Assembly (NCBI GenBank): GCA_025927475.1
Contig: JAICLL010000066.1
Span: forward strand, 1-32,400
DNA: 32,400 bases
Source of the DNA: Pirellulales bacterium
GTDB taxonomy: Bacteria; Planctomycetota; Planctomycetia; Pirellulales; JAICIG01
Direction: 5' to 3'
The notes under the pieces were generated by a model. The model did no database searches. It was not told the origin of the DNA and saw nothing but the letters and a program-made list of their open reading frames with translations. Numbering within the stretch: position 1 is the stretch's first letter; each line of letters opens with the position of its first letter. Positions 15,778 to 23,199 of this stretch are shown one piece after another. The translations under genes and the position numbers were made by a program.

Positions 15778-15803
15778 TCGCGGCGGCGCGAGCGCCGCCG
15801 CGA
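15778..15803. other. Perfect GC-rich hairpin just after the pilin gene
   Basis: GCGGCGGCGC and its complement form an 11-12 bp perfect stem with a tiny loop, 11 bases downstream of the flp stop. It could protect the 3' end of the pilin mRNA or be another REP-like element. Confidence 0.6.
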
Positions 15804-15814
15804 CGCCTGTTCCG

Positions 15815-15997
15815 TTAGCTCGCAGTACCCAGCGAGGCGGCGACGCTGGTGAACGTGGCGTTGGCCTTCGAGCCGATCGAGCCGATCGCCGTCAAGCAGA
15901 CGATCACGATCAGGGCCAGCATCACGGCGTACTCAACCGCGGTTGGGCCGTCTTCCGAAACGAGGAAACGTTGTACCTTCAGAGCGAGAGACTTCAT
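15815..15997 (-). CDS. flp: Flp/Fap-type (type IVb) pilin
   Basis: This is a 60-residue type IVb prepilin, the subunit of Flp pili made by Tad systems for adhesion and biofilm. A basic leader, MKSLALKVQRFLVSEDG, ends at the prepilin peptidase site. The mature start PTAVEY has the conserved Glu at +5 and Tyr at +6, followed by the hydrophobic helix AVMLALIVIVCLTAIGSIGS. GGAGG lies 5 bases before the ATG. A class-I c-di-GMP riboswitch lies 224 bases upstream and a strong terminator downstream, so the gene forms its own transcription unit. No Tad secretion or prepilin peptidase genes are in the window, so assembly must depend on genes elsewhere. Confidence 0.93.
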   Translation of the reverse strand: MKSLALKVQRFLVSEDGPTAVEYAVMLALIVIVCLTAIGSIGSKANATFTSVAASLGTAS

Positions 15998-16086
15998 GGC
16001 ATCCTCCGATGTTTTTCGGTAGCCGGCGGCCGCTGAGATAGGCTCGGCCTCGGGCTAACCAATACCAAGTAATTACCCGGGTGTTC

Positions 16087-16132
16087 CGCGACGTGCCACC
16101 GGCTTACGCCAGCGGGCCTGCTGCACGTCGCG
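16087..16132 (-). promoter_or_regulatory. Stable stem-loop in the pilin leader
   Basis: CGCGACGTG at 16087-16095 pairs perfectly with CACGTCGCG at 16124-16132. The enclosed CCGGCTTACGCCAGCGGG can form a second short stem. It lies between the riboswitch and the pilin start and may belong to the expression platform or be a REP-like insert. Confidence 0.45.
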
Positions 16133-16196
16133 CAGCCACCCACATTGAGCTTACTCGCACCTTGCCCTCGGCGAAGTGATCGGAAATGCTTTCACG

Positions 16197-16216
16197 CCGT
16201 CCGACGAATCGGACGG
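16197..16216 (-). promoter_or_regulatory. Perfect 8-bp hairpin just after the riboswitch aptamer
   Basis: On the - strand, CCGTCCGA-ttcg-TCGGACGG starts 4 bases after the 3' strand of aptamer stem P1. It has a stable UUCG loop but no U-tract. It is the best candidate for the switching or termination element of the expression platform. Confidence 0.6.
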
Positions 16217-16220
16217 CCGA

Positions 16221-16314
16221 TCAACACCCTTTCGGCAACCAGGCTTCCGGTCGGGCGAACCCGACTGGCCCTTGGCTTTGCGTCCCGGCCTTACGACCGG
16301 TTTGCCCTTGTCGA
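16221..16314 (-). promoter_or_regulatory. Cyclic-di-GMP-I (GEMM-I) riboswitch aptamer
   Basis: Read on the - strand the aptamer starts at 16314 and follows the class-I consensus closely. P1 is TCGACA (16314-16309) pairing with TGTTGA (16226-16221). Then come AGGGCAAACC, a hairpin GGTC-GTAA-GGCC with a GNRA loop, and GGGACGCAAAGCC. A second hairpin GTCGGG-TTCG-CCCGAC follows, and the 3' side ends GGTTGCCGA. Mapped on the V. cholerae Vc2 RNA, the ligand-contacting G20 is at 16305, A47 at 16278 and C92 at 16235; all three are kept. This pattern predicts c-di-GMP rather than cGAMP as ligand. The next gene on this strand is the Flp pilin. Confidence 0.93.
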
Positions 16315-16374
16315 GGATGCAGAGGCGGCAGGCCTCGCAGAGACTTTCGTGAACACGTCCATCTCTGTATTGGA

Positions 16375-16402
16375 ACCCTAGTTCAATTCCGCCGGCTGTC
16401 AA
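16375..16402 (-). promoter_or_regulatory. Candidate sigma-70-type promoter for the riboswitch-pilin transcript
   Basis: On the - strand a perfect TTGACA (16402-16397) is followed after 16 bases by TAGGGT (16380-16375), a weak -10. A start near 16368 would place the aptamer at the 5' end of the RNA. It lies just after the methyltransferase stop codon. Confidence 0.4.
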
Positions 16403-16412
16403 ATCGCCGGCT

Positions 16413-17144
16413 TTAATAATTCTGGCCAAGTGCGTTTTTTTCGCTGGTGGCCCGCAAGCGGTAGACGACGCTGCCGCCCAGAAACCGCCAATTCTCGCAG
16501 ATCCGCTCCAGGCGGCCCAGCACCAGCGGTAGCCGGCCCACGCAGGCCGGAAAAATCGAAACGTAACTGCGCGACGCCACGGCAAAACCCGCCGCGGGCC
16601 AGAGGCGCTCAGCGACCCAGGGCCGAAAATGGTCTTCGTCAAAGCCCGCCCGGCGCATGCGCTCCTGCGTGTAATAGATGTAGGGGTGGTAGATATTCGG
16701 TTCGATGGCCAGCCAGATCGCGCCCAGAGGCAGCATGCGCCGCACTGCCCGGAAAAACCCCGACAACTCGTGCACATGGTGAATGACGTCGATGCTGAAC
16801 AGGAAATCGGCCGCCGGCGCCGCCTCGGCCTGGGCGATATCGATCAACTCGTATCGCAGATTCGCTTGTGTGAAGTTACGCCGCGCGAATTCGATCATGC
16901 CCGCTTGAACGTCAATGCCCGTAAACTCCATCTCCGGCCGCTCGGCGGCGAGTTTGGCCAGCAAGCTGCCGGTGCCGCAGCCGATCTCGACCACCCGCCG
17001 GGGTTGGGGCTGCAACGATTGCAAGGTTTGGCGCAATAGGTCGGCCCGCCGCTGGGCAATGGCGCCTTGCCGCAACGCATCGTAGTCGGCCGCCGACAGA
17101 TTGAAGTGAGTCTGAATGCTTCGCATGGTTTCGCTCGCATCCAT
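16413..17144 (-). CDS. Class I SAM-dependent methyltransferase
   Basis: This 243-residue protein has a Rossmann methyltransferase core. Motif I is VVEIGCGTGSLLAKL (SAM binding), the acidic residue after beta-2 is in FTGIDVQAGMIE, and motif IV is DFLFSIDVIHHVHE. The C-terminal half (LAIEPNIYHPYIYYTQERMR, SIFPACVGRLPLVLGRLERI) is typical of methyltransferases found in glycan or lipid gene clusters. The acceptor cannot be named. It is divergent from a GT4 glycosyltransferase with only 29 bases between start codons, which suggests joint regulation. No clear Shine-Dalgarno precedes ATG 17144. Confidence 0.85.
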   Translation of the reverse strand: MDASETMRSIQTHFNLSAADYDALRQGAIAQRRADLLRQTLQSLQPQPRRVVEIGCGTGSLLAKLAAERPEMEFTGIDVQAGMIEFARRNFTQANLRYELIDIAQAEAAPAADFLFSIDVIHHVHELSGFFRAVRRMLPLGAIWLAIEPNIYHPYIYYTQERMRRAGFDEDHFRPWVAERLWPAAGFAVASRSYVSIFPACVGRLPLVLGRLERICENWRFLGGSVVYRLRATSEKNALGQNY

Positions 17145-17173
17145 ATATAGGTCGGCCGGCCTATGTTTGTCTC

Positions 17174-18304
17174 ATGCAGATTGCCTTAGTTTATGATGCC
17201 ATTTATCCGTTCGTTTCCGGCGGCGCGGAACGGCGCAACTATGCGGTGGCCGAAGCCCTGCGCCGCGAGCACGGCGTGGCGCTGTACGGCTTCCGCTATT
17301 GGAACGAAGCGGCCGACGATTGCTTGCCCGGCTGCCGCTATGTGCCCGTCGGCCCGCCCATGGAGCTTTACGATAGCCGCGGGCAACGGCGGATCGCCGA
17401 AGCCGTGATCTTTGCCGGTCGGCTGTTTGTGGCGCTCTGCCGGAGCACGGAGGACGTGTGGGATGTCGCACATTGTCCGGTGTTCTCCGTATTGTCGGCC
17501 TGGCTTGCCAGCAAGCTCCGCCGCCGCAAGCTGGTGGTGACCTGGCACGAGTTCTGGGGATCGTATTGGCGCGAATATCTTGGCCGCGGCGGAGGTTTGG
17601 CGGCAGCGATCGAACGTTTGGCGCTGCGCTGTTCGCCGCATGTCATCACCGGAAGTGAGCATGCGCGGCGCAGGCTCATGGCCGCGGGATATCCGGCGGA
17701 AAGGATTTCGCTGGTTCCCAACGGGGTCGATCATGCGCTCATCACCTCAGTGCCCCCGGCCGAGGCATCGTCGGATTTGATCTACGTGGGCCGGCTGCTT
17801 CCGCACAAGCGCGTCGATCTCTTGTTGGCGGCGGTGCGGCGCCTGCGAGAAAAGCATCCCCACATCACTCTTGCCATCGTGGGCGATGGGCCTGAGCGCT
17901 CGCGGCTCGAGCGTTTGGCCGATGAACTCGGCGTGGCGCCGGCGGTCTGTTTCACGGGCCGATTGGCTTCTTCTACCGAGGTCTATGCCCGGCTGAAGTC
18001 CAGCCGCGTGTTTGTCACGGCTTCGCAGCGGGAGGGCTTTGGAATTGCGGCCGTCGAGGCCTGGGCATGCGGGCTGCCCGTGGTTGTTTGCGAAGGTTCT
18101 GAAAACGCGCTGCCAGAGTTAATCGACTGCGATCTCAAGGGGCGCGTGGCCGCACCCGACGCCGCCTCGATCGGCGCCGCTTGTCGAGAGCTGCTCGGTC
18201 AGCCGCGTGAGGCACACCGCGCCGAGCGAATCGCCGCCGCGGCTGACTACGATTGGAGCCGCATTGCGCGGCGGCTGGCGGGCGTTTATGCATCGCTTCC
18301 ATGA
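17174..18304 (+). CDS. Family 4 glycosyltransferase (GT-B fold)
   Basis: This is a cytoplasmic or membrane-associated retaining glycosyltransferase of 376 residues. The N-terminal GGAERRNYAVAEAL loop and HEFWGSYWREY region form the acceptor domain. The nucleotide-sugar domain shows VPNGVD, YVGRLLPHKRVDLLL and IVGDGPERSRLE. The GT4 EX7E motif lies in REGFGIAAVEAWACGLPVV. The protein probably adds a sugar to a surface polysaccharide or glycolipid. It begins a + strand unit with the membrane protein that follows. The intergenic GGCCGGCC palindrome at 17154-17161 could be an operator shared with the methyltransferase gene. Confidence 0.9.
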   Translation: MQIALVYDAIYPFVSGGAERRNYAVAEALRREHGVALYGFRYWNEAADDCLPGCRYVPVGPPMELYDSRGQRRIAEAVIFAGRLFVALCRSTEDVWDVAHCPVFSVLSAWLASKLRRRKLVVTWHEFWGSYWREYLGRGGGLAAAIERLALRCSPHVITGSEHARRRLMAAGYPAERISLVPNGVDHALITSVPPAEASSDLIYVGRLLPHKRVDLLLAAVRRLREKHPHITLAIVGDGPERSRLERLADELGVAPAVCFTGRLASSTEVYARLKSSRVFVTASQREGFGIAAVEAWACGLPVVVCEGSENALPELIDCDLKGRVAAPDAASIGAACRELLGQPREAHRAERIAAAADYDWSRIARRLAGVYASLP

Positions 18305-18359
18305 GTGTGAGTCAGCGTTCACGGTTCAGCAATTGCTTGATGTCGAGCAGGGGATGAAA

Positions 18360-20006
18360 ATGTCTTCGGCCTCCGCCTTCCGCACACCGCACTGGCTCGG
18401 CCTGGTGGGCTTGTTTCTTTTCGTGAGCGGCGGGGTGTGTCTCTCGGGACCCGGTCGAATCGATATTGTCGATGGTCATACGCGCTATGACGTCGGCCGA
18501 AGTCTGATCGAGCATGGCGATTCGATCGTCCGCGATCCCGACGCTTGGTTCGGCATTTTTCCGGGCCGGGGCGGCCAGCGGTATACGAACTATCGGTTTC
18601 CGCAAAGCGCGCTGGCCGCGGCCGCGATCTTAGCCGCCGATCTCACGGGTCCGGTGGCCGAGCCGCGTCGACATTTCTTCTTCTCGCTTAGCGGCGGTGT
18701 GCTCTGCGGGCCCATCGCGATGCTGTATGCCCTCTGGTTTTCGCGAGCCGGCATGTCGCAACGGGTCGCGCTGCTCTGGGCGGCGGGCGGCGTCTTCTGT
18801 ACGCCGCTGTGGTTTTATGGCACCACCACGTTTGATGACCTGCTGGGAACGCTCTTTACGCTGGCGGGCGTCGCCACCGCGTTTTGGACGCGCCACCGCG
18901 GTTTGCAGCCGGGCGCAATCGCGGCTGGATTGTTGTTGGGCATTGCCCTGAACTGCAAGCCTCCCTTGGCGTTGTTTGTCGGACCCGCGCTGGCCGCCGG
19001 TTGGGATGGCCGCCGGCCTTCGCGCGCCCGATTGCTCCGCGCCGGCATCATGCTGGGCGGCGTCGCCCTCGGCCTCATCGCGTATAAGGCCTACGATCTT
19101 TACAAGTTTCCGCCGAGCACCTGGGCCGCCAACGCCGAGGCCATGCAAAAAGGCTATGCGTTGATGTGGCCCGGCAATTTTTGGGCGGGCTTTACGGGCC
19201 TCTTGGTTAGTCCAGGGGTGGGCACGCTTTGGTACTGGCCGCCCGTGATCTTGGGGTGCCACGGTTTGGCCGCCTGGTATGGAGAGGTGCGGGGCGCAAG
19301 CGACGACACTTACACCGCAGAGCCTGCCGGCGGGCGTCTGTGCGAGCAGTGGTTTGCCTTGACGTTAGGCTTGTCGTCGGCGGTGTTCTTGTGCTTCATC
19401 GCCACCATGACATTCTTTGCCGGAGATCCGAATTGGGGACCGCGTTATCTGACGCCCGTGTTCGCGTTGCTTTGGCTGGTGGCGCCGGCGGGGGCTGTTC
19501 GACTGCGCCGGCCGCTGGTCGTTCTGTTGCTGGTGCTGGCATTCGTGTGGCAGCTCGCCGCGCTGAGTGTCGAGCCGCTGCGGCTATATATCGAGCGCGG
19601 GCTGAATGCGTCGTTCTTTTTGAACGATCCCTGGGCATATTTCCGGCCCAATTGTTCGCAGTTGCTGGCGCGGCCTCGCCAACTCTGGGAAATCGCTAAC
19701 TACGCGGGGCCGGCCCCTCAAAAATTCTCTCCCGCCGCGCGGCCGACGTTGCCCGTGACCGTCGATCCCGACGGCGACGAGCCTTTGGAGGTCCAGCGAT
19801 ATTGGGTGCTCAACTCGCTGCGCCCCTGGTGGATCAGTCAGCGACATCTGGCGGCAAGCGAGCGGCCCGTCGATTTGGACGCGGCGCTTAGGCTTCTTCT
19901 GTCGGTGGCGGGAGTCAGTTTCGTCGGACTTGCCGTATGCATACGGCGCTCGATCGCATCGCCCGCGAATAGAATTTCACGCACTCGATTTTCGATTCAC
20001 CATTGA
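18360..20006 (+). CDS. Polytopic membrane protein, probable GT-C glycosyltransferase
   Basis: This protein of about 548 residues has roughly ten hydrophobic segments. An acidic first loop (IDIVDGHTRYDVGRSLIEHG) follows the first helix, and a late loop GDPNWGPRYLTPVFALLWLV matches the (G)PRYL pattern common in dolichyl/undecaprenyl-phosphate-dependent mannosyl- and arabinosyltransferase-like proteins. Planctomycete genomes carry many such proteins of unknown specificity. The frame is open back to 18207, overlapping the GT4 gene. I place the start at ATG 18360, with AGGGG 6 bases upstream, although ATG 18354 is also possible. The gene likely acts with the GT4 enzyme in glycan assembly. Confidence 0.75.
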   Translation: MSSASAFRTPHWLGLVGLFLFVSGGVCLSGPGRIDIVDGHTRYDVGRSLIEHGDSIVRDPDAWFGIFPGRGGQRYTNYRFPQSALAAAAILAADLTGPVAEPRRHFFFSLSGGVLCGPIAMLYALWFSRAGMSQRVALLWAAGGVFCTPLWFYGTTTFDDLLGTLFTLAGVATAFWTRHRGLQPGAIAAGLLLGIALNCKPPLALFVGPALAAGWDGRRPSRARLLRAGIMLGGVALGLIAYKAYDLYKFPPSTWAANAEAMQKGYALMWPGNFWAGFTGLLVSPGVGTLWYWPPVILGCHGLAAWYGEVRGASDDTYTAEPAGGRLCEQWFALTLGLSSAVFLCFIATMTFFAGDPNWGPRYLTPVFALLWLVAPAGAVRLRRPLVVLLLVLAFVWQLAALSVEPLRLYIERGLNASFFLNDPWAYFRPNCSQLLARPRQLWEIANYAGPAPQKFSPAARPTLPVTVDPDGDEPLEVQRYWVLNSLRPWWISQRHLAASERPVDLDAALRLLLSVAGVSFVGLAVCIRRSIASPANRISRTRFSIHH

Positions 20007-20013
20007 GTAGAAT
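19985..20013 (+). promoter_or_regulatory. Weak promoter candidate for the 85-residue gene
   Basis: TCGATT and TAGAAT are separated by 17 bases, overlapping the end of the preceding gene and 30 bases before ATG 20044. The -35 match is poor. Confidence 0.25.
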
Positions 20014-20043
20014 ATCGCAGTCATTGGAGCGAGGAACCCGGCG

Positions 20044-20301
20044 ATGTCGAGCATTGAGAGCAACGAACTTGCAAGTTTTCATAGTTTCGTTTCAGATCAA
20101 TTGCGGGTGGGACGCGGAAATGTCTCGCCTGAAGAAGCGCTCGATCTTTGGCGGGCACAGCACCCGGCCCCCGATTCCGAGGATGAAGAGACCCTGGCGG
20201 TTCGAGAAGCTCTGGAGGACATGCGGCGAGGCGACACCGGCTTAGCCATCGATCAATTCGATCACGAGTTCCGCAGCCGTCACGGTTTAAAGGCCGAATG
20301 A
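20044..20301 (+). CDS. Small acidic protein, antitoxin-like
   Basis: This 85-residue soluble protein (MSSIESNELASFHSFVSDQL at the N-terminus) has the layout seen in many short planctomycete and cyanobacterial proteins annotated as antitoxin-like: a helix, then SPEEALDLWRAQHP, then an acidic EDEETLAVREALEDMRRGDTG stretch and a FDHEFRSRHGL tail. No partner toxin is adjacent: upstream is a membrane protein and downstream is a convergent GH15 gene. GGAGCGAGGA precedes the ATG. A function in toxin-antitoxin control is only a guess from shape. Confidence 0.7.
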   Translation: MSSIESNELASFHSFVSDQLRVGRGNVSPEEALDLWRAQHPAPDSEDEETLAVREALEDMRRGDTGLAIDQFDHEFRSRHGLKAE

Positions 20302-20335
20302 TGCCCTTCAGAGGGCCAGGACAGCCGCCGCTAAA

Positions 20336-20372
20336 CCGCCGCGACCTAGCGCGCGCGAGCTAAGCACGGCGG
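20336..20372. other. Inverted repeat between convergent genes
   Basis: CCGCCG at 20336 pairs with CGGCGG at 20367, with an inner TAGC/GCTA stem around GCGCGC. There is no U-tract. It lies between the convergent 85-residue gene and the GH15 gene and could help end both transcripts. Confidence 0.4.
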
Positions 20373-20385
20373 TGGTCGTCAATGC

Positions 20386-22176
20386 TCACTGTTGCTGCCG
20401 ATGCCGCGCTGGGCCGTGCTGGGTCGCCAGGTTTTGGGCCGTGTTGATGATGCCCACGTGCGTGAACGCTTGCGGAAAATTGCCGACCAGCCGCTGTTGC
20501 CGAACATCGTATTCCTCAGAGATCAATCCCACGTCGTTGCGCAACGACAACAGCCGCTCGTACAACTCTTCGGCCTCCTGCTGCCGCCCGATGAGCGCCA
20601 GGCAGTCGGCCAACCAGAACGAACACGGCAGAAATACGCCTTCGTCGCCGGGCAATCCGTCTGCGGTCTCTTCGGTGCGATAACGCAATACAAAACCGTC
20701 GGCCGTCAGGTCGCGCTGAATGGCGTCGATGGTGCCGAGCACCCGCGGGTCGTCGGGCGGCAAAAAGCCGACTAGCGGCAACATCAGCAAGCTGGCGTCG
20801 AGCGCCGTGGTCTGGTAATGCTGAACGAACGAGTTCTGCCCCGGGTCGAATCCCCGCGCGCAAACCTCGTCGTGAATTTGCCGTCGAAGCTGCCGCCAGC
20901 GATCGAGATCGCCGGGCAAATGAAACCGCTCCGCCGACTTGATGGCCCGATCGACCGCCACCCAGGCCATCACCCGCGAATGCGTAAAATGACGCCGTCC
21001 GCCGCGCACCTCCCAAATGCCTTCGTCGGGCTGCTGCCAGACCGTTTCCAGGTAGTTCAGCAGGTGGCATTGGGCCGTCCAGGCGTGCTCTTCAATGGCG
21101 ACGCCGCTGCGCCGTGCCAGGTGAATTACATCCATCACCTCGCCATACACGTCGAGCTGAAACTGCTGGTGCGCCGCGTTGCCGATGCGCACCGGGCGCG
21201 AATTCTCGTAACCGGGCAACCAGTCGATTTCGATTTCGGTCAGGCGGCGCTCGCCGGCTAGCCCATACATGATGTTGAGTTGCGAGGCCTTGCCCGCCAC
21301 CGAACGCATCAGCCAGTCGCGCCAGGCGATCGCTTCTTCGTGATAGCCGCCGGTGAGCAAGGCATAGAGCATGAACGTGGCATCGCGCAACCAGCAAAAG
21401 CGGTAGTCCCAGTTGCGCGGGCCGCCCAGTTTTTCGGGCAGCGACGTGGTGGGCGCGGCCACCATGCCGCCCGTCGGGTCGTACGTCAGTGCTTTAAGCG
21501 TGATGAGCGACCGCAGCACGGCCTCGCGCCACGGCCCCGTGTATTTGCAACGCGCTGACCATGCTTGCCACCAATGCTCGGTTGAGCGGAGGGCTTCGTC
21601 AGGGTCGATCTCGGCCGGCACGCTCTCGTGCGAAGCGTGCCAGTGCAACACAAACGGCACTTGCTCGCCCTCGCTGATGGTGAACTCGGCGACGGTGGAC
21701 AGATTCTCGCCCCGCAAGTTCACCGTCGAATTGACCAGCACGGTGTCGGGACCGGCGATGGTGCGGATGCCCTTCTCCGAACGGCGAACCCAGGGCACGA
21801 TCGAGCCATAATCGAACCGCAGGATCAACTGCATTCGCATGGGCACTTGGCCGCGACGCCCGATGACGGTGCGCACCATGACCGGATCGGCCCGGCGGGG
21901 AGGCATGCAATCGACCAGCGAGACTTCGCCGGAATCGGTCTCGAAGGTGGTCTCAAGCACCAACGTGCCATCGCGGTAGGAACGATTGGTGCGGCGGATC
22001 TCGCCGGCGGGGGCGATGAGCCAGCGGCCATGTTCGGGCGTGCCCAACAATGCGGCGAAACAGGCCCCCGAATCGAACCGCGGCAGACAGAGCCAATCGA
22101 TCGAGCCATCGCGGCCGACCAAGGCTGCCGTATGAAAATCGCCGATCATCGCGTATTCTTCGAGGGGCAGGGGCAT
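20386..22176 (-). CDS. GH15 glycoside hydrolase, trehalase/glucoamylase type
   Basis: This 596-residue cytoplasmic protein lacks a signal peptide and belongs to the GH15 group that includes actinobacterial trehalases. It opens LEEYAMIGDFHTAALVGRDG-SIDWLCLPRFDSGACFAALL, the standard N-terminus of that group. The (alpha/alpha)6 domain includes GGPRNWDYRFCWLRDATF. The likely general acid is E389 in DEGIWEVRGG, and E554/E555 in GLISEEYD carries the general base. It probably hydrolyses trehalose or short alpha-glucans. It differs clearly from the anchored GH15 at 319-2934. ATG 22176 is kept because family members have the EDYALIGD segment. A repeat begins only a few bases upstream, and no Shine-Dalgarno is visible. 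Confidence 0.9.
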   Translation of the reverse strand: MPLPLEEYAMIGDFHTAALVGRDGSIDWLCLPRFDSGACFAALLGTPEHGRWLIAPAGEIRRTNRSYRDGTLVLETTFETDSGEVSLVDCMPPRRADPVMVRTVIGRRGQVPMRMQLILRFDYGSIVPWVRRSEKGIRTIAGPDTVLVNSTVNLRGENLSTVAEFTISEGEQVPFVLHWHASHESVPAEIDPDEALRSTEHWWQAWSARCKYTGPWREAVLRSLITLKALTYDPTGGMVAAPTTSLPEKLGGPRNWDYRFCWLRDATFMLYALLTGGYHEEAIAWRDWLMRSVAGKASQLNIMYGLAGERRLTEIEIDWLPGYENSRPVRIGNAAHQQFQLDVYGEVMDVIHLARRSGVAIEEHAWTAQCHLLNYLETVWQQPDEGIWEVRGGRRHFTHSRVMAWVAVDRAIKSAERFHLPGDLDRWRQLRRQIHDEVCARGFDPGQNSFVQHYQTTALDASLLMLPLVGFLPPDDPRVLGTIDAIQRDLTADGFVLRYRTEETADGLPGDEGVFLPCSFWLADCLALIGRQQEAEELYERLLSLRNDVGLISEEYDVRQQRLVGNFPQAFTHVGIINTAQNLATQHGPARHRQQQ

Positions 22177-22179
22177 GGG

Positions 22180-22305
22180 CGGGATTCGGGATTCGGGATT
22201 CGGGGTTCGGGGGTCAGGGTTCGGGGTTCAGCATTTTTGTGAATGCCTTTTGGCGAGTTCAAACGCTCGGCTTCCACAAGTATGCTGAACCCTGAACCCT
22301 CACGC
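22180..22305. repeat. Inverted repeat built from CCCTGAA/TTCGGGA microrepeats
   Basis: The left arm (22180-22233) is GGGATTCGGGATTCGGGATT followed by GGGTTCGGGG-type units and TTCAGCAT. The right arm (22283-22306) begins ATGCTGAACCCTGAACCCTC. The ends GGGTTCGGGGTTCAGCAT and ATGCTGAACCCTGAACCC pair across a loop of about 50 bases. The element lies directly before the start codons of two divergent genes (GH15 and SDR). Confidence 0.75.
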
Positions 22306-22359
22306 ATACCTCCACGCTTTCAACTTCCTTGATCGTACACCACCATCAATCAACCAGCG

Positions 22360-23199
22360 ATGCGCGATTTGAACGATAAACGAGTTTTGCTCACGGGCGC
22401 CGGGCACGGACTGGGCCGCGAGATGGCCCTGGCCTTCGCCGCGGCCGGCGCCCAGGTGGTGGTCACCGACCGGGCTGCGGACCGCGTGGAACAGACCGTC
22501 GAAGCCGTCCGCCACGCCGGCGGCCGGGCGGTCGGCTATCCGTTGGACATTACCGATAACGGGATGATCGGCGACGTGCGGCGCAGATTATTAGCAGAAC
22601 ACGGCCCGCCCGACCTACTGATCAACAACGCCGGCATCGCCCACGGCGGCGCCTTTTTAGACGTGCCGCTGGAACAGCACCATGCCACCTATCGCGTGAA
22701 CTTGCTGGGTCCGGTGGCCGTGACGCACGCCTTCTTGCCCGATTTGATTGCCCGGCCCCGGGCCCATCTCGTAAACATCGCCAGCGCGTCGGGACTGATT
22801 GCGTTGCCATATGCGACGACCTACGCCTCGAGCAAGTGGGGCGTGATCGGCTTTACCGAATCGATCCGCGAAGAGCTGCGGCTCTTGGGGCATCGCCATG
22901 TAAGCGTGACGGTGGTCTGCCCCAGCTATATCGACACGGGCATGGCCGCCGGCGTGCGCGTGCCGCTGCTCTCCAACATGTTGCGTTCCGAGCAAGTCGC
23001 CCGGCTTGTCTTAGGGGCGGTTCGCCGGCGCCGCGAGGTGGTGCTCACTCCCTGGCTCGTGAAGATCACGCCGTTCAGCCGCGGCGTGTTGCCGCCAAGC
23101 TGGTTTCGCCGCACCTGCGATTGGCTGGGCATCACCGGCAGCATGCGCACCTGGTACGGACACAATGAAGAAGGCAAACCGCGGCCGGAAGTCCCATGA
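22360..23199 (+). CDS. Classical SDR-family oxidoreductase
   Basis: This NAD(P)-dependent short-chain dehydrogenase of 279 residues is fully conserved at key sites. It has TGAGHGLG for the cofactor, D in PLDITD, NNAG in LINNAGIAHGG, and the catalytic S142, Y155 and K159 in NIASASG and TYASSK. A basic residue pattern in VVVTDR suggests no strong NADP preference. The C-terminal extension (TPWLVKITPFSRGVLPPSWF) resembles membrane-facing SDRs active on lipids, but the substrate is unknown. The stop overlaps the start of the next gene (ATGA), so the two genes are coupled. Confidence 0.9.
   Translation: MRDLNDKRVLLTGAGHGLGREMALAFAAAGAQVVVTDRAADRVEQTVEAVRHAGGRAVGYPLDITDNGMIGDVRRRLLAEHGPPDLLINNAGIAHGGAFLDVPLEQHHATYRVNLLGPVAVTHAFLPDLIARPRAHLVNIASASGLIALPYATTYASSKWGVIGFTESIREELRLLGHRHVSVTVVCPSYIDTGMAAGVRVPLLSNMLRSEQVARLVLGAVRRRREVVLTPWLVKITPFSRGVLPPSWFRRTCDWLGITGSMRTWYGHNEEGKPRPEVP

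Noticed and set aside
16221..16314. cGAMP-sensing (GEMM-Ib) variant of the riboswitch.
   Set aside because: The position equal to Vc2 G20 is still G (16305), whereas cGAMP-preferring variants usually carry A there.
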